A stretch of DNA of 13,335 nucleotides from positions 1-13,335 of the forward strand of contig JAAMPI010001534.1 of assembly GCA_013054445.1 (NCBI GenBank), in the 5' to 3' direction. The notes under the pieces are model-generated. The model did not search any database, was not told where the DNA came from, and saw nothing but the letters and a program-made list of their open reading frames with translations. Positions within the stretch are counted from its first letter, which is position 1. Every line of letters begins with the position of its first letter. Origin of the DNA: Cudoniella acicularis (lineage: Eukaryota > Ascomycota > Leotiomycetes > Helotiales > Helotiaceae). Positions 1 through 9,200 of the stretch are shown one piece after another. Position numbers and translations under genes: made by a program.

Positions 1-1956
1 CACGATGGCGCGGTGATATTCTGCTCGTTGGAGATCCAAACGAAACTCGTGATCGAGAGTGACTAAAATTCTGGGTAATCCAGCAGGTGATATTCCGGAG
101 AGGTGATGTAAAGAAGGCAACACGAAGAGATGTAGAGTGACAATTGCTGAGACGGGATTACCTGGAAGAGAGAATATGACTTTGTTAACTCGCTCTCCAG
201 AGTTGTTCTTCACTGGTACCGTTGCAAAAGTCGTAGGCTTCCCAGGCTTCATTGACACTCGGCCGAAGTGAATGGTTCCGCCAAGAGAGCGTTCAATTGT
301 TGGCTTCAGAAGGTCAAGTTCGCCCATTGAAACACCACCCGAAGTAATAACCATGTCTACTTTGCGAAGAGCCGCCCGAAGTGTTTCTTCGAGAGCACCA
401 GGCTTGTCTCGAGCAATTCCTAGGTCGACAACTTCGAAACCCCAACCGCGGACTGCGGAGATGATCGTTGGCCGATTGCAATCTCGAACTTCACCGAGAC
501 GTAATTCTCCTGGTCTGTTGTGCTCCACTATCTCATCACCGGTTGATAGCACGCCGATTATTGGCTTCTTGTAGACTGCCACATCTGCTCTTCCAACTGA
601 TGCCAGCAGACCAAGCTCTCCCCCTATAGCCGATATCTCTTCTCCTTTCTTTAAGATTATTTCGCCTTTTTTGATGTCGCTTCCTACTTCACGCACATTT
701 TCACCATCCTTGACGTCTTCTGCAAGGATTTCTACCTCCTTTTCTTCTTTGCCATCTTCAGTCATAGTCTTCAGAGCTGTGTCTTCTACCATGACCACTG
801 AAGTAGCCCCAGGTGGAAGGGGCGCTCCTGTTGTGATGCGAGTAATTTGACCGGGCTCCAACGGAGCAATTTCCCCTGGTGTGGCAGTTGATATTGATGC
901 AACTGGAAAGACCCCCTTACTGGAAATTTTCCCTGAGGAAACAATAACAGCATACCCATCGACTATGCTGGCTCGATAAGCGGGAACCGCCTCAGCAGCC
1001 GTGACATCTTCAGCGAGCACAGATCCAACCAAGATGCCGTTAACCTTGGCTTTTGTGATGTGCGGAGCCGGGGTGTGCTCTTTTATAAGCTTAATCGCTT
1101 CATCAACCGAAAGCATAGGATAGGGAGATGAGCGACTCCGTCTTGTTGGGCCGAGGGAAGGGTCATTGGAGCGAGGATTCTCACTTGGAGTTGTATGACG
1201 GGTGGGCATTGCGTGACCATGGTGGCCATGCCCATGCCCATGAGAATGGCCATGAGAGTGACCATGCGAATGAGATGGTTGTGATGATACCGTGGATCCA
1301 AGACCCGCGTCCTGTTCTAATTTTTTGACTCCTCCTTTATGGAGGGTTCTCGAGTCGGCTCCTGCTGCTTGAAGACAGGCATGCGGAAGCAGTTTTAACA
1401 CTGATTGTAGATTCTCCTTCGCGCCTTTGGGAGATCCAGGGAGGGTAATAATGATTGTCTTATTGCGTACTCCAGCAACAGGTCTTGACATGAGCGCAAC
1501 TTCTGATAAGTCAGCTGATTGGTCCGCATATAAATATCAAGACTCACAGGGAGTAACCGCTAGGGAAGCAGCCAACATTCCATGAACTAATCCTGGAGCC
1601 TGCTTGTGTAGCAAAGGAGTTACGGCCTTCAGATATGTCAGGTCATCCGTTCCCAGACTGGCTCACTTAGTCGAATCTCATACCTCAGGTGTGCTATCGT
1701 GAATTGCAAACCCTGTTCCACCCGTCGTAATTATAAGATTGACGGCGTCCTCTTGATCGGCCCACGCCGTGATACTTCTTTGAATATCCAGCACGTCGTC
1801 CCCTACAATCTCCACCTCCTGTATATCCCACTTCCCCGCTCCGTCCTTCTCAAAGACCTCAGTGAGAACCCCGCCTGAAGTGTCGGTCGAAGGATCTTTA
1901 GAAGCTGTTGTGGAAATGATCAGAATCGATGCTCGCAAAGGTTTGGATTCGGGCAT
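1..1956 (-). CDS. cnxE: Gephyrin-type molybdopterin molybdotransferase (MogA-MoeA fusion), 3' end cut by window edge
   Basis: Catalyses the last two steps of molybdenum cofactor synthesis in the cytosol: adenylylation of molybdopterin (MogA-like domain) and molybdate insertion (MoeA-like domain). The product serves enzymes such as nitrate reductase. Exons read 1956-1684, 1626-1548 and 1499-<1 (617 codons in view); introns are 1627-1683 and 1500-1547. The MogA domain (about residues 7-170) shows TTGGTGF at 77-83, then STPEAVTPLLHKQAPGLVHG across intron 1, and PGSPKGAKE at 138-146. A linker with 11 His in 21 residues spans 193-213. The MoeA domain starts near Met246 and has DGYAV, LSTGDE, SGGVSMGE (504-511), SMKPGKPT and PGNPVSA (563-569); the last codons (RAEYHRA) open domain IV, so perhaps 60-80 residues are missing. 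I chose ATG 1956 because the same frame upstream (TTG at 2034) has no ATG before a stop at 2047-2049; A is at -3. The MogA motif has His where homologues often have Arg/Lys (GFAIHD). Confidence 0.93.
1500..1547 (-). other. cnxE intron 2 with CAGAAG tandem acceptor
   Basis: A 48-nt intron with donor GTGAGT (5' base at 1547), a branch-like CTGAC, and the acceptor string CAGAAG. Splicing after the second AG (intron ends at 1500) restores the conserved reading TPFALMSRPVAGVR. Splicing after the first, otherwise stronger CAG would read CCC TAA and stop. The branch A lies only about 8 nt before the first AG and 11 nt before the second, which may be how the first is skipped (inference). Confidence 0.8.
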
Positions 1957-2126
1957 TTTGGTTGCCTGAAGTTGGATTTGAGTTGGGAAGGGAAGGCCAG
2001 CCGCTTTGTGGAGCAGCGTCACTTCCGTAGCCAAGGTCGCGTCTCCTCAGATTTTTTCTTTTGGTGACACCGCGTCCCTTTACCAACGAATCAATACGCA
2101 TCCAAGTGACAATTCATCAATCGATC
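1957..2126. promoter_or_regulatory. Shared divergent promoter of cnxE and POP5
   Basis: Only 170 bp separate the start codons of cnxE (minus) and POP5 (plus), so both 5' leaders and core promoters must fit here or overlap the opposite gene. I see no clear TATA box. The run of T/C around 2050-2060 on the plus strand may belong to the POP5 leader. The promoter assignment is inferred from gene orientation only. Confidence 0.55.
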
Positions 2127-2762
2127 ATGGTGCGGCTCAAGAATCGCTACCTCCTCGTCAATATCCTCTATCCGGAACTGGAAGAGACGCAGCAGTCGAA
2201 AGCTAAAGTCCCCGATGTGGTCGCGATCAACCAGCCTACCACGAATGCGCTGACCCCACATACACTTTTGAAAGGAATTCGATCGCAAATCTCTGAGCTG
2301 TTTGGTGATTATGGCTCTGGGGCTGTGTCAGATAGTCTCCAAGGCGCGTTCCTTTTCAATTGCTTGATGTATTGAATTTTTATTAATATGTATTTTACAG
2401 TAAAATACCTGTCCCCTGCTACTTCAACCTTCATATTACGAGTTTCTCGCGCACACTACCGGATTGTTTGGGCGGCTTTATCATTTATGAATGCTGTGCC
2501 GGTCAAGAATGGTAAGAAATGTGTATTCAGAGTTGTGAGGGTTAGTGGGACTATAAGGAAGGTCGAGGAGGAGGCAATTCGAAGGGCAAAGGAGATGATC
2601 GTTAAGGCAAGACGAGAGCTAGGAGAGCACAGCGATTCGACCCTCGACAACATATTTGGCAATGGGGACAAAGGCGCAGGAGTGGACTCTACCAAAGACA
2701 TCCTGATGGTGGATGGTAGCGATAACGAGGAGGAAATGGAAATCGAGGACGATGACGGATGA
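2127..2762 (+). CDS. POP5: RNase P/RNase MRP protein subunit Pop5
   Basis: Protein subunit of nuclear RNase P (5' processing of pre-tRNA) and RNase MRP (pre-rRNA processing). Exons 2127-2343 and 2401-2762 give 192 residues. The start reads MVRLKNRYLLVNILYPE, typical of the family's N-terminus, with a strong context (A at -3, G at +4). The core follows with LLKGIRSQISELFGDYGSGAVSDSLQ, then VKYLSPATSTFILRV and HYRIVWAALSFM, and a conserved end near VRVSGTIRKVEEEAI. After about residue 135 it leaves the conserved core and ends in an acidic tail (about 178-192, Glu/Asp rich). The junction Q|VKYLSP is only restored by an intron from 2344 (GC) to 2400 (AG). The frame can be followed upstream to a TTG at 2061, but that codon lies in the leader. 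It is convergent with GPN2, 5 bp between stops. Confidence 0.93.
2344..2400 (+). other. Probable GC-AG intron of POP5
   Basis: A 57-nt intron with donor AAG|GCGCGT and acceptor TTTTACAG. Exon 1 ends in phase 1 (first base G at 2343) and exon 2 contributes TA, giving Val in ...SDSLQ-VKYLSP..., the reading expected for Pop5. The nearest GT donor (2348) would put exon 2 out of frame. A weak in-frame GT at 2334 would drop four conserved residues and replace them by one Ile. Confidence 0.75.
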
Positions 2763-2767
2763 GGGTA

Positions 2768-3915
2768 TTATTGGTTCTTTCTAATTACCTTTATGCCACT
2801 TCCTCCCGGGGGTAGTGACATCCCTTCAAGGTCATCATCATCCTTATCCTCCTGGGCCTGCTTTGCTTCCTCGGCCTCATTCCGAATCTTGGCCTGTTCC
2901 GCCCACTCCCTCCTCTCCTGGTCATCATATTCGTCCTTGGCATCTAGCCACCGCTCCTGGACATCCTTTACGTCCATAGTGGTCACACCTTCCCGCATCG
3001 CTACCTGCCATACAGTATCATTTGCTCCTTCAGCTCCACCAAACGCATATCCGCCAGCCCGATCGATAACTTGTAGCAAGTGCATCATACTTTTCTTGTC
3101 CTCCACGGCCAATGTCTCGAATCCTACCAAACCAAAGCTCTCCACGAGATCCACTATAGCTGTGTTCAGTCCTTGGAATTTAGAACCAACAGCTGACTCT
3201 TCCTCTAAATGTGGTAGGAGGTATGACAAATCTTGGACATCGGTATAGAAGTCGAGGTTGAAAGGGAGTGGCGAATATGAGGAGAGCTTGTCGATTTTTG
3301 TTAAAACGTTGAGGTGAGGAAGATCCATCTGCAACATGGCTCGCAGAGAGAGGATCAGATTCGAGATGTAGAGTGAAGGCAGCGTGAGGCAGTAGGAGTC
3401 GGAAAGATGCAAGACTACAAGCTGCCAAAGGTCAGCACATGCCCCTTCAAATGGAAGTAAGGGAGGAGTAAGTACCCTGTAGCCAAGCTTCTGGAGTCTA
3501 AAGAATATGTCGCGCAAGGAAGAGTGGTGAGTGTAAAGCTCAACTTGTCCAGGGCAATCAAATAATACATAATCCTCTCCCAAATCATTGAGTCCTTTTT
3601 CCAGCCAGTCCATATTTTGTTCCAGCTCCTCGAGAGCATACAATACGCCTCCGTTTGGACCAAGGTCGTCTTCCTCCATGATTTCCTCTAGTTTTATCAG
3701 ATCGCGTACGTCTATCGCACATGGGTAGCTTGTGTGATCATTCGCTGGGTCAAGATTAACAACTGAGCATTTTCGTCCTATGGCTGACATGAACTGTTGC
3801 ACTGGGGAGATGTTAAGAGCTTGGATAGAAGGTGGCCGGGGAGCAACGTACTTCCGTTGCAATAGGTGCTCTTGCCAGCTCCGGGACTGCCTAATACAAG
3901 CTGTGCGAACGGCAT
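2768..3915 (-). CDS. GPN2: GPN-loop GTPase 2
   Basis: Small GTPase of the GPN-loop family (yeast Gpn2/Fet5), needed with Npa3/GPN1 and GPN3 for cytoplasmic assembly and nuclear import of RNA polymerases II and III. Exons 3915-3852, 3801-3476 and 3421-2768 give 347 residues; introns are 3802-3851 (GTACGT..CAG) and 3422-3475 (GTACTT..CAG). The first exon encodes MPFAQLVLGSPGAGKST with the P-loop at residues 9-17. Next come the signature Gly-Pro-Asn at 69-71 (DDLGPNGG), DCPGQ (G3) at 103-107 and TKID (G4) at 171-174. An uninterrupted frame begins inside intron 1 and would miss the P-loop, so exon 1 matters. The C-terminus is charged (RREWAEQ..., then a run of Asp) before a short end with SLPPGG. 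It is divergent from BUB3 and convergent with POP5. Confidence 0.95.
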
Positions 3916-3984
3916 TTTGGCGATGATTAAATTACTGGAGGAGTCTAGTAATAAAGCAGGGTCGCAAATTGAACGTGAAGGTGA

Positions 3985-3997
3985 CCCCGCTGCGGGG
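3985..3997. repeat. GC-rich 13-nt palindrome (6-bp arms, 1-nt centre)
   Basis: The arms CCCCGC and GCGGGG surround a single T. It lies 70 bp upstream of the GPN2 start on that gene's side. It could be a binding site for a dimeric or zinc-finger factor or simple chance; no function can be read from sequence alone. Confidence 0.5.
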
Positions 3998-4096
3998 GTT
4001 TTGCTTCGTGTTGCTGGCTATAAACTTGATTTGTGTTGTGTATGCGCTGGTTCCTTGGTAAAGTGCTGGATCGTGGGACGTAAGTCGTCAGTAGTA

Positions 4097-4108
4097 TTTT
4101 TTTTTTTT
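4097..4108. promoter_or_regulatory. Poly(dT) tract of 12 upstream of BUB3
   Basis: Twelve consecutive T on the plus strand, about 190 bp before the BUB3 ATG and 180 bp before the GPN2 ATG. Poly(dA:dT) tracts of this length often mark nucleosome-depleted promoter DNA in fungi; that role here is inference. Confidence 0.45.
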
Positions 4109-4138
4109 AAATAATTTTCCGCGTACACGATATGCAGA

Positions 4139-4144
4139 ACGCGT
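4139..4144. promoter_or_regulatory. ACGCGT (MluI cell-cycle box-like) motif
   Basis: An ACGCGT hexamer 157 bp upstream of the BUB3 ATG matches the core bound by MBF-type Swi6/Mbp1 factors in yeasts. A single hexamer is weak evidence and could occur by chance. Confidence 0.25.
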
Positions 4145-4300
4145 CAATTCTTGAGATGATTTAAGTTGAAGCTCATGTTTTTGGCGATCTGAAGGCGGTG
4201 GCGTCGGCAGAAATTCGCGACCCGAAGTCAACATTGTACAAAAACAACATTTCACTTCTCATGACGATTTGTTCCCTCGATTTACCACGTACAATTGAGA

Positions 4301-5532
4301 ATGGCACCAAGTAAGTAAAAATATATATGCGCATCATTATACAGAAAGAAAGATCTTTTGACTAACTGCTTACAGCAATTCAATACGAACTTTCACAACC
4401 TCCTACGGACGCGATCTCTTCAGTCAAGTTTGCGCCAAGCTCGCCAACGAGGCTGTTGGTATCTTCTTGGGATAGACATGTCTATTTGTATGATATATCT
4501 GGCGAAGAAGAGGGCGGCAAGCTGATCGAGAAGCATGAGCACCGAGCACCAGTACTCGATGTCTGCTTTGGAGCCGACGACAATGAGGCTTTCAGCGCGG
4601 GAATGGATTGGCAAGTGAAGAGGTTAGAGAGACTGCGATGGAGATCAAGATCTTTTATTGATACTTTGATAGGATAAACCTTGAATCCGGGGAGCAGACG
4701 GTTCTGAGTGCGCATGGCGCTCCAGTGAAGTCGGTAGTTTATAGCAAGGAACATTGTCAGCTTCGACCCCTCCCGCCCCTCACAAAATAACAGACTAATA
4801 GCCATTCTAGCTTTGCTTATCTCTTCATCATGGGACTCTACATTACATTTCCACGATCTTAAGAACCCGGAAAAGGGGCCCACTACGATCAAGTTACCAG
4901 CGAAGCCTCACTCACTATCAATTACCGCCTCCAAATTGGTTGTTGCAATGGCATCCCGTCTAGTTTTCATTTACGAATTGCAAAGCACCCTTATGTTGGC
5001 ATCACAATCAAACGGAGCTACCTCTGACCTTACGCCATGGCAACAACGAGAATCATCCTTGAAATTCATGACGAGGGCTGTTGCCTGTATGCCAAATGAC
5101 GATGGCTATGCTAGCAGTAGTATCGAAGGACGTGTCGCGGTTGAGTGGTTTGATCCTTCCGCTGAGTCACAAGCTCGAAAATACGCTTTTAAGTGCCATC
5201 GGCAGCCAGATCCTGAAAATGAGGGCGCCGATATTGTCTATCCTGTTAACGCATTGGCATTCCATCCTGTATTTGGAACCTTTGCGTCCGGAGGAGGAGA
5301 CGGTGTTGTTGCTCTTTGGGATGCAAACGCGAAGAGAAGAATCAGGCAATACCAAAAATACCCGACTAGTGTTGCTGCACTCTGTTTCTCATGTGATGGC
5401 AGATACTTAGCGATTGGTACATGTCCAGGCTTTGAGAACGGCCAAGAAGAATATAGCGGAGAGGGGACTACTAAGGTGTACATTCGAGAGCTGGGCGAGA
5501 CTGAGGCGAAGGGAAAGGGTCCAAAACAATGA
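4301..5532 (+). CDS. BUB3: Spindle assembly checkpoint WD40 protein Bub3
   Basis: Seven-bladed WD40 protein that recruits Bub1 and Mad3/BubR1 to phosphorylated MELT motifs of the kinetochore protein Spc105/KNL1. Exons 4301-4310, 4376-4622, 4673-4755 and 4811-5532 give 353 residues. Introns: 4311-4375 (GTAAGT, branch CTAAC, ACAG), 4623-4672 and 4756-4810 (branch CTAAT, CTAG). The first coding exon is only ATG GCA CCA A. The product reads MAPTIQYELSQPPTDAISSV, then LLVSSWDRHVYLYD (blade 1), HRAPVLDVCFG, GMDWQVKRINLESGEQTVLS, LLISSSWDSTLHFHD, the family signature SSIEGRVAVEWFD, and YPVNALAFHP...TFASGGGDGVVALWD near the end. The last blade is followed by a short Lys/Gly tail. The start has A at -3 and G at +4. 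Length fits family members (about 330-360). Confidence 0.95.
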
Positions 5533-5697
5533 GGTTATATATTGGGGTTCTGTATTGATGATATTAGCATGGCGTTTGCGGGACAAAAATGGAATCATGA
5601 CTTTGATTTGTTCCCTTGTGCAATACTGTGCGTATTTACTCCGAGCACTAAATTTACGTTCAGATGAAAAATTAGCTTGCGCTATAAGTACGGAAAA

Positions 5698-5707
5698 TAC
5701 CTAGGTA
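5698..5707. repeat. TACCTAGGTA palindrome followed by AGGTA
   Basis: A perfect 10-bp palindrome, extended by AGGTA so that GGTA occurs twice (5704-5707, 5709-5712). I recall CCTAGGTA-type strings as frequent in Pezizomycotina intergenic DNA, but that is memory and not a search result. It lies about 510 bp upstream of the HOS3 ATG. Confidence 0.5.
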
Positions 5708-6063
5708 AGGTAGTGTATATCAGCACTGCTGCACTAACACAGTGTAACAAACTTAATATGACCAAGTTTGACTTCTCGTCATGAGACCCATTTGTTGAAT
5801 GAGGAAGGTATAGCGAGAAATCACGATGTAAAATAAAAATTAGTGCATGTTTCTAGGTTTTTCATCCGAACCATACTCAAACAAATAGAGATGAAAACCT
5901 CTCGGTGTATAACGATGATCAAAGAAATGCCCAGAATCCTCATATGTACTCATTTCACTATTGGCTCTGGGATAACATATAGGCAAGGGCAAGGCTGAAA
6001 TGACAGGGATGCACAGGCGCGTTCATTTCGTCGCGTAGTGTGCACAGTCCCGTAACGTGGGAC

Positions 6064-6168
6064 ATGTGCATAGGGATAGCTTCATTATTGTTTCAACGAC
6101 AACTCATCCCCTCTGTTGCACCTCAGACAAGAAAGCCACAGAAGTGTACTCTTCTTGGAGCGTTGTGA
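6064..6168 (+). other. Candidate upstream ORF (34 codons) before HOS3
   Basis: ATG at 6064 reads 34 codons to TGA at 6166-6168, ending 48 bp before the HOS3 ATG, with no other ATG in between. A smaller frame (12 codons, 6000-6038) precedes it. If the transcript starts upstream of about 6060, it could lower HOS3 translation; the transcription start is unknown. Confidence 0.3.
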
Positions 6169-6216
6169 AGACAATTGGGTCTGGTTTGGCTCTTGGCAGC
6201 CACGTTACTCTCAGCC

Positions 6217-9200
6217 ATGGCTCCATCGGCATCGAGCGAAACTCCGAAAGGAGTATCAACAAACAACACAGCCTTTCAGAACTCACTGAAGCGTTTCTCA
6301 ATCGGCACGGCCGCTTCCACCGCGCTTCCACCCTCGCCCTCATCGCCTCGCAACTTTGCACAAAATAACCTCTCGTCCCCAAATGGGAGAACGCCATCCA
6401 GAAGTCCGCTTCCACGAAGCCCCAGTTCCATGAGCGTTGATGCGCGATCGTCTACGCCGAGTTTATTAAGAAAGAAGGTCTCTATGAATTCTCTTCACGG
6501 TGTTGGAGGGGTAACCCCTCCAAGATCGTCGCCCTCTCGAGCCTCCTCGGCGCACTTCATGAACGGATCAACCATGGTAGGAAGATCGCCATTATCAGGG
6601 ATGGAAGAAGTCGAACGACCTCCGCGACATACTGCGAGCTCTATTGCCCACAATCACTTCGAAAAAGAGTTAGAGCTTCATGGGACGGAGGATGATTCAA
6701 GACAGACAGACACCATCGCCATTTTGCATGATTCTTGCTACGGCCATCGTTATTCTAGGCCTCGAACTTCGAAAGCATCCCTAAACACGATAGTTGAACG
6801 ACCAGAGCGGATACACGCGAGCATATTGGGATTATCGGTGGCATATGTTCGTTTAGGGGAGCGCCACTCTGAGGGGTCATATCCTCTCCACCCAGTAAAC
6901 GACCCTTTATCAATTCCCAGCATACCCTTTCGAATCCGCAAGACAACCCGGAGATTGCCACTTTCATCACCAGCGGTAACAAACGTCCACGGGGCCAAGT
7001 GGATGGAGGAGTTGAAGATTATGTGTAATAATGCGGAGGCCAAGCTGGCTATGAATGGGAAGGAACTAACTCGACCGGATGTGACACGAAGTCCTGAACA
7101 TGGAACTCCACCGAAACTCCACGAAGGTGATCTTTATCTTTGCTCTGAATCTTTGGATGCCATGGAGGGTGCTTTAGGCGCAGTGTGTGAAGGCGTGGAT
7201 TCCATTTTTCAGGGTTCAACAAGCGGAAAAGGCCCACATCGAGCCTTTGTTGCTATTAGACCTCCAGGGCATCATTGTTCAGCTAGCTATCCTTCGGGGT
7301 TCTGTTGGCTCAACAATGTTCATGTTGGTATATCACATGCAGCTCTTACTCATGGCCTGACACACGCTGCTATCATCGATTTTGATCTTCATCATGGAGA
7401 TGGATCGCAATCTATCGCTTGGGATCACAATTCCCGTGCCGTCAATTTGCCCAAGAATGCCCTGCCGTGGAAGAAGACATCGATTGGATACTTTAGCCTT
7501 CACGACATCAACTCATATCCCTGTGAAATGGGCGACGAAGAAAAGGTCAAGAACGCGAGTCTTTGCATTGAAAATGCCCACGGCCAGAGCATCTGGAATG
7601 TACATCTTCAGCCGTGGAAGAGCGAGGCCGAATTTTGGGAGCTCTATGAAACCAAGTATTCTGTGCTTTTAGAAAAGACCCGAAACTTCCTCCAAGCACA
7701 GACCGATCGTCTCCGCGCTGTAAACAATGGACCGAAGCCGAAAGCTGTTATCTTCATTTCTGCAGGTTTCGATGCTAGTGAGTGGGAAAGTTCTGGTATG
7801 CAGAGACACAAAGTCAATGTTCCAACAGAATTCTATGCGCGCTTGACCCGCGATATAGTAAATCTTGCTGCCGAAGATGGAACCGCATTGGAAGGAAGAG
7901 TTATCAGTGTTCTCGAGGGAGGGTATAGCGACAGAGCTCTCTATAGTGGGGTATTCAGTCATCTCAGTGGTTTGGCAAGTGGGGGAGTCTCTGCCATCAA
8001 AAAGGAAATCAACCACGGAGGCTTGGGTTATGAAATGGGCCAAAAGATCGGTACCTTTAATGGCGCCAGATCATTTCCTGCAGAGCCTGAAAGCTTGGAG
8101 GTTCAAACCTACGATCCTCTATGGTGGTCTCTTCCCCGACTGGAACAGCTTGATGCGACTGTCAGCCCACCTGCACCTCCACCAGAGCCTAAGAAACCTC
8201 GAGATGGTACCCCTCCAACGTACTCTTCTCCGACCCAGTCCTTTATTGCCAAGGTTGTCTCTCCTCGAGCTCAGCGAAGTGTGTCATCGATGTCATTCAT
8301 GGGTGGGGGTTCACCTAGGGCCAGATCAAGACCACCTTCTCCACCTCCTCCCGAGGTTCATTGGACTGTTGCAGCACATGAGTTGAGCAAGTTGCTCATT
8401 CCGACCGACCGACAAACAATGAGCTGTAAACCAGAGGATCTTTCAGCAGAAGCTACTAGGGCGAGACGGGATAGACAATCTATCTTGACACCACCAGCAG
8501 AAACTTCAGGCCCTGAACCAGGCGAACCTTCCAACACCAGAATGGCCCTTCGTGTTAGAAAGCCTGCCAAAGTAATCGAAGCCGTTGAAGAGGATGAGGT
8601 CAAGAAGCCCGCTCCCAAGACCAATCGACGGAAAACGGTCGCCGGTGCTGCGAGTATTGCAACTGACAAGGTATGTGCAGGTCCACCCTAGCACCTTTTG
8701 ACTATTAATCCACGTTACTGTGGTCAAGAATACTCACTAATCATAATGCAGGCTGTTTCTCGAAGCATGACACCAGTGCCTTTACCCGAACCAAGCTATA
8801 CAAAACCTACCAGCCAGTCAAGTCGGCGACTCAGCTTGGCTTCTAACGCTGGCTCGGTCACGTCAGAAGCTGCGTCTTCACGAACGAATGGCAATAGTCG
8901 AGCACCATCAAATGGGTCTGTGGCCAATTACCAAAGACCGGGTACATCCCAAAGTGTCCGTCCCGACTCATCAATGAGTTCCCGGGGGCATTCAATTCCT
9001 CCTGTTGTTGTAAAAAAGACCAGAGCTCCTGCTAAGCCTCGTGCTGAACCTGCAAAATCTTCCCGTGTTCGAAGAAAATCCCCATTAAATGAGGGAACGA
9101 AAGATACTTCCTCGATCGATGCTCCCCCGGTCCCGTCTCGGTCAAGCAGCGTCGTTCTTCCCTCGATCGAGCCGGCTACCTCACAAGCCTCGGACATTGA

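Larger units (their letters stand above)
3916..4300. promoter_or_regulatory. Divergent GPN2/BUB3 promoter region
   Basis: 385 bp between two start codons pointing away from each other, so it should carry both promoters. Visible contents: a GC-rich 13-nt near-palindrome at 3985-3997, a run of 12 T at 4097-4108 (such tracts commonly disfavour nucleosomes), and one ACGCGT at 4139-4144. An out-of-frame ATG at 4261 lies 40 nt before the BUB3 start and would overlap it if the leader reaches that far. I see no coding sequence here. Confidence 0.6.
5533..6216 (+). promoter_or_regulatory. BUB3-HOS3 intergenic region (3' end of BUB3, promoter and leader of HOS3)
   Basis: 684 bp between tandem plus-strand genes. 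The left part should hold the BUB3 3' UTR and the right part the HOS3 promoter and leader. A perfect 10-bp palindrome TACCTAGGTA is at 5698-5707. The last 220 bp contain short ATG-initiated frames at 6000-6038 and 6064-6168 ahead of the HOS3 start. Nothing else looks coding; the frames that cross the BUB3 stop are continuations of shadows. Confidence 0.6.

Noticed and set aside
1083..1301. Met-rich open frame of 72 codons on the minus strand
   Set aside because: It is the CAT-rich His linker of cnxE read in another frame (CATGGCCAT giving Met/Ala); the linker frame joins both conserved domains.
1957..2034. N-terminal extension of cnxE to a TTG at 2034
   Set aside because: Nuclear fungal genes start at ATG; the frame has no ATG before the stop at 2047-2049 and ATG 1956 has a good context.
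6175..6216. Hydrophobic signal-like leader (14 residues) on HOS3
   Set aside because: It depends on a TTG start; the ATG at 6217 is in GCCATGG context and a deacetylase needs no secretion signal.
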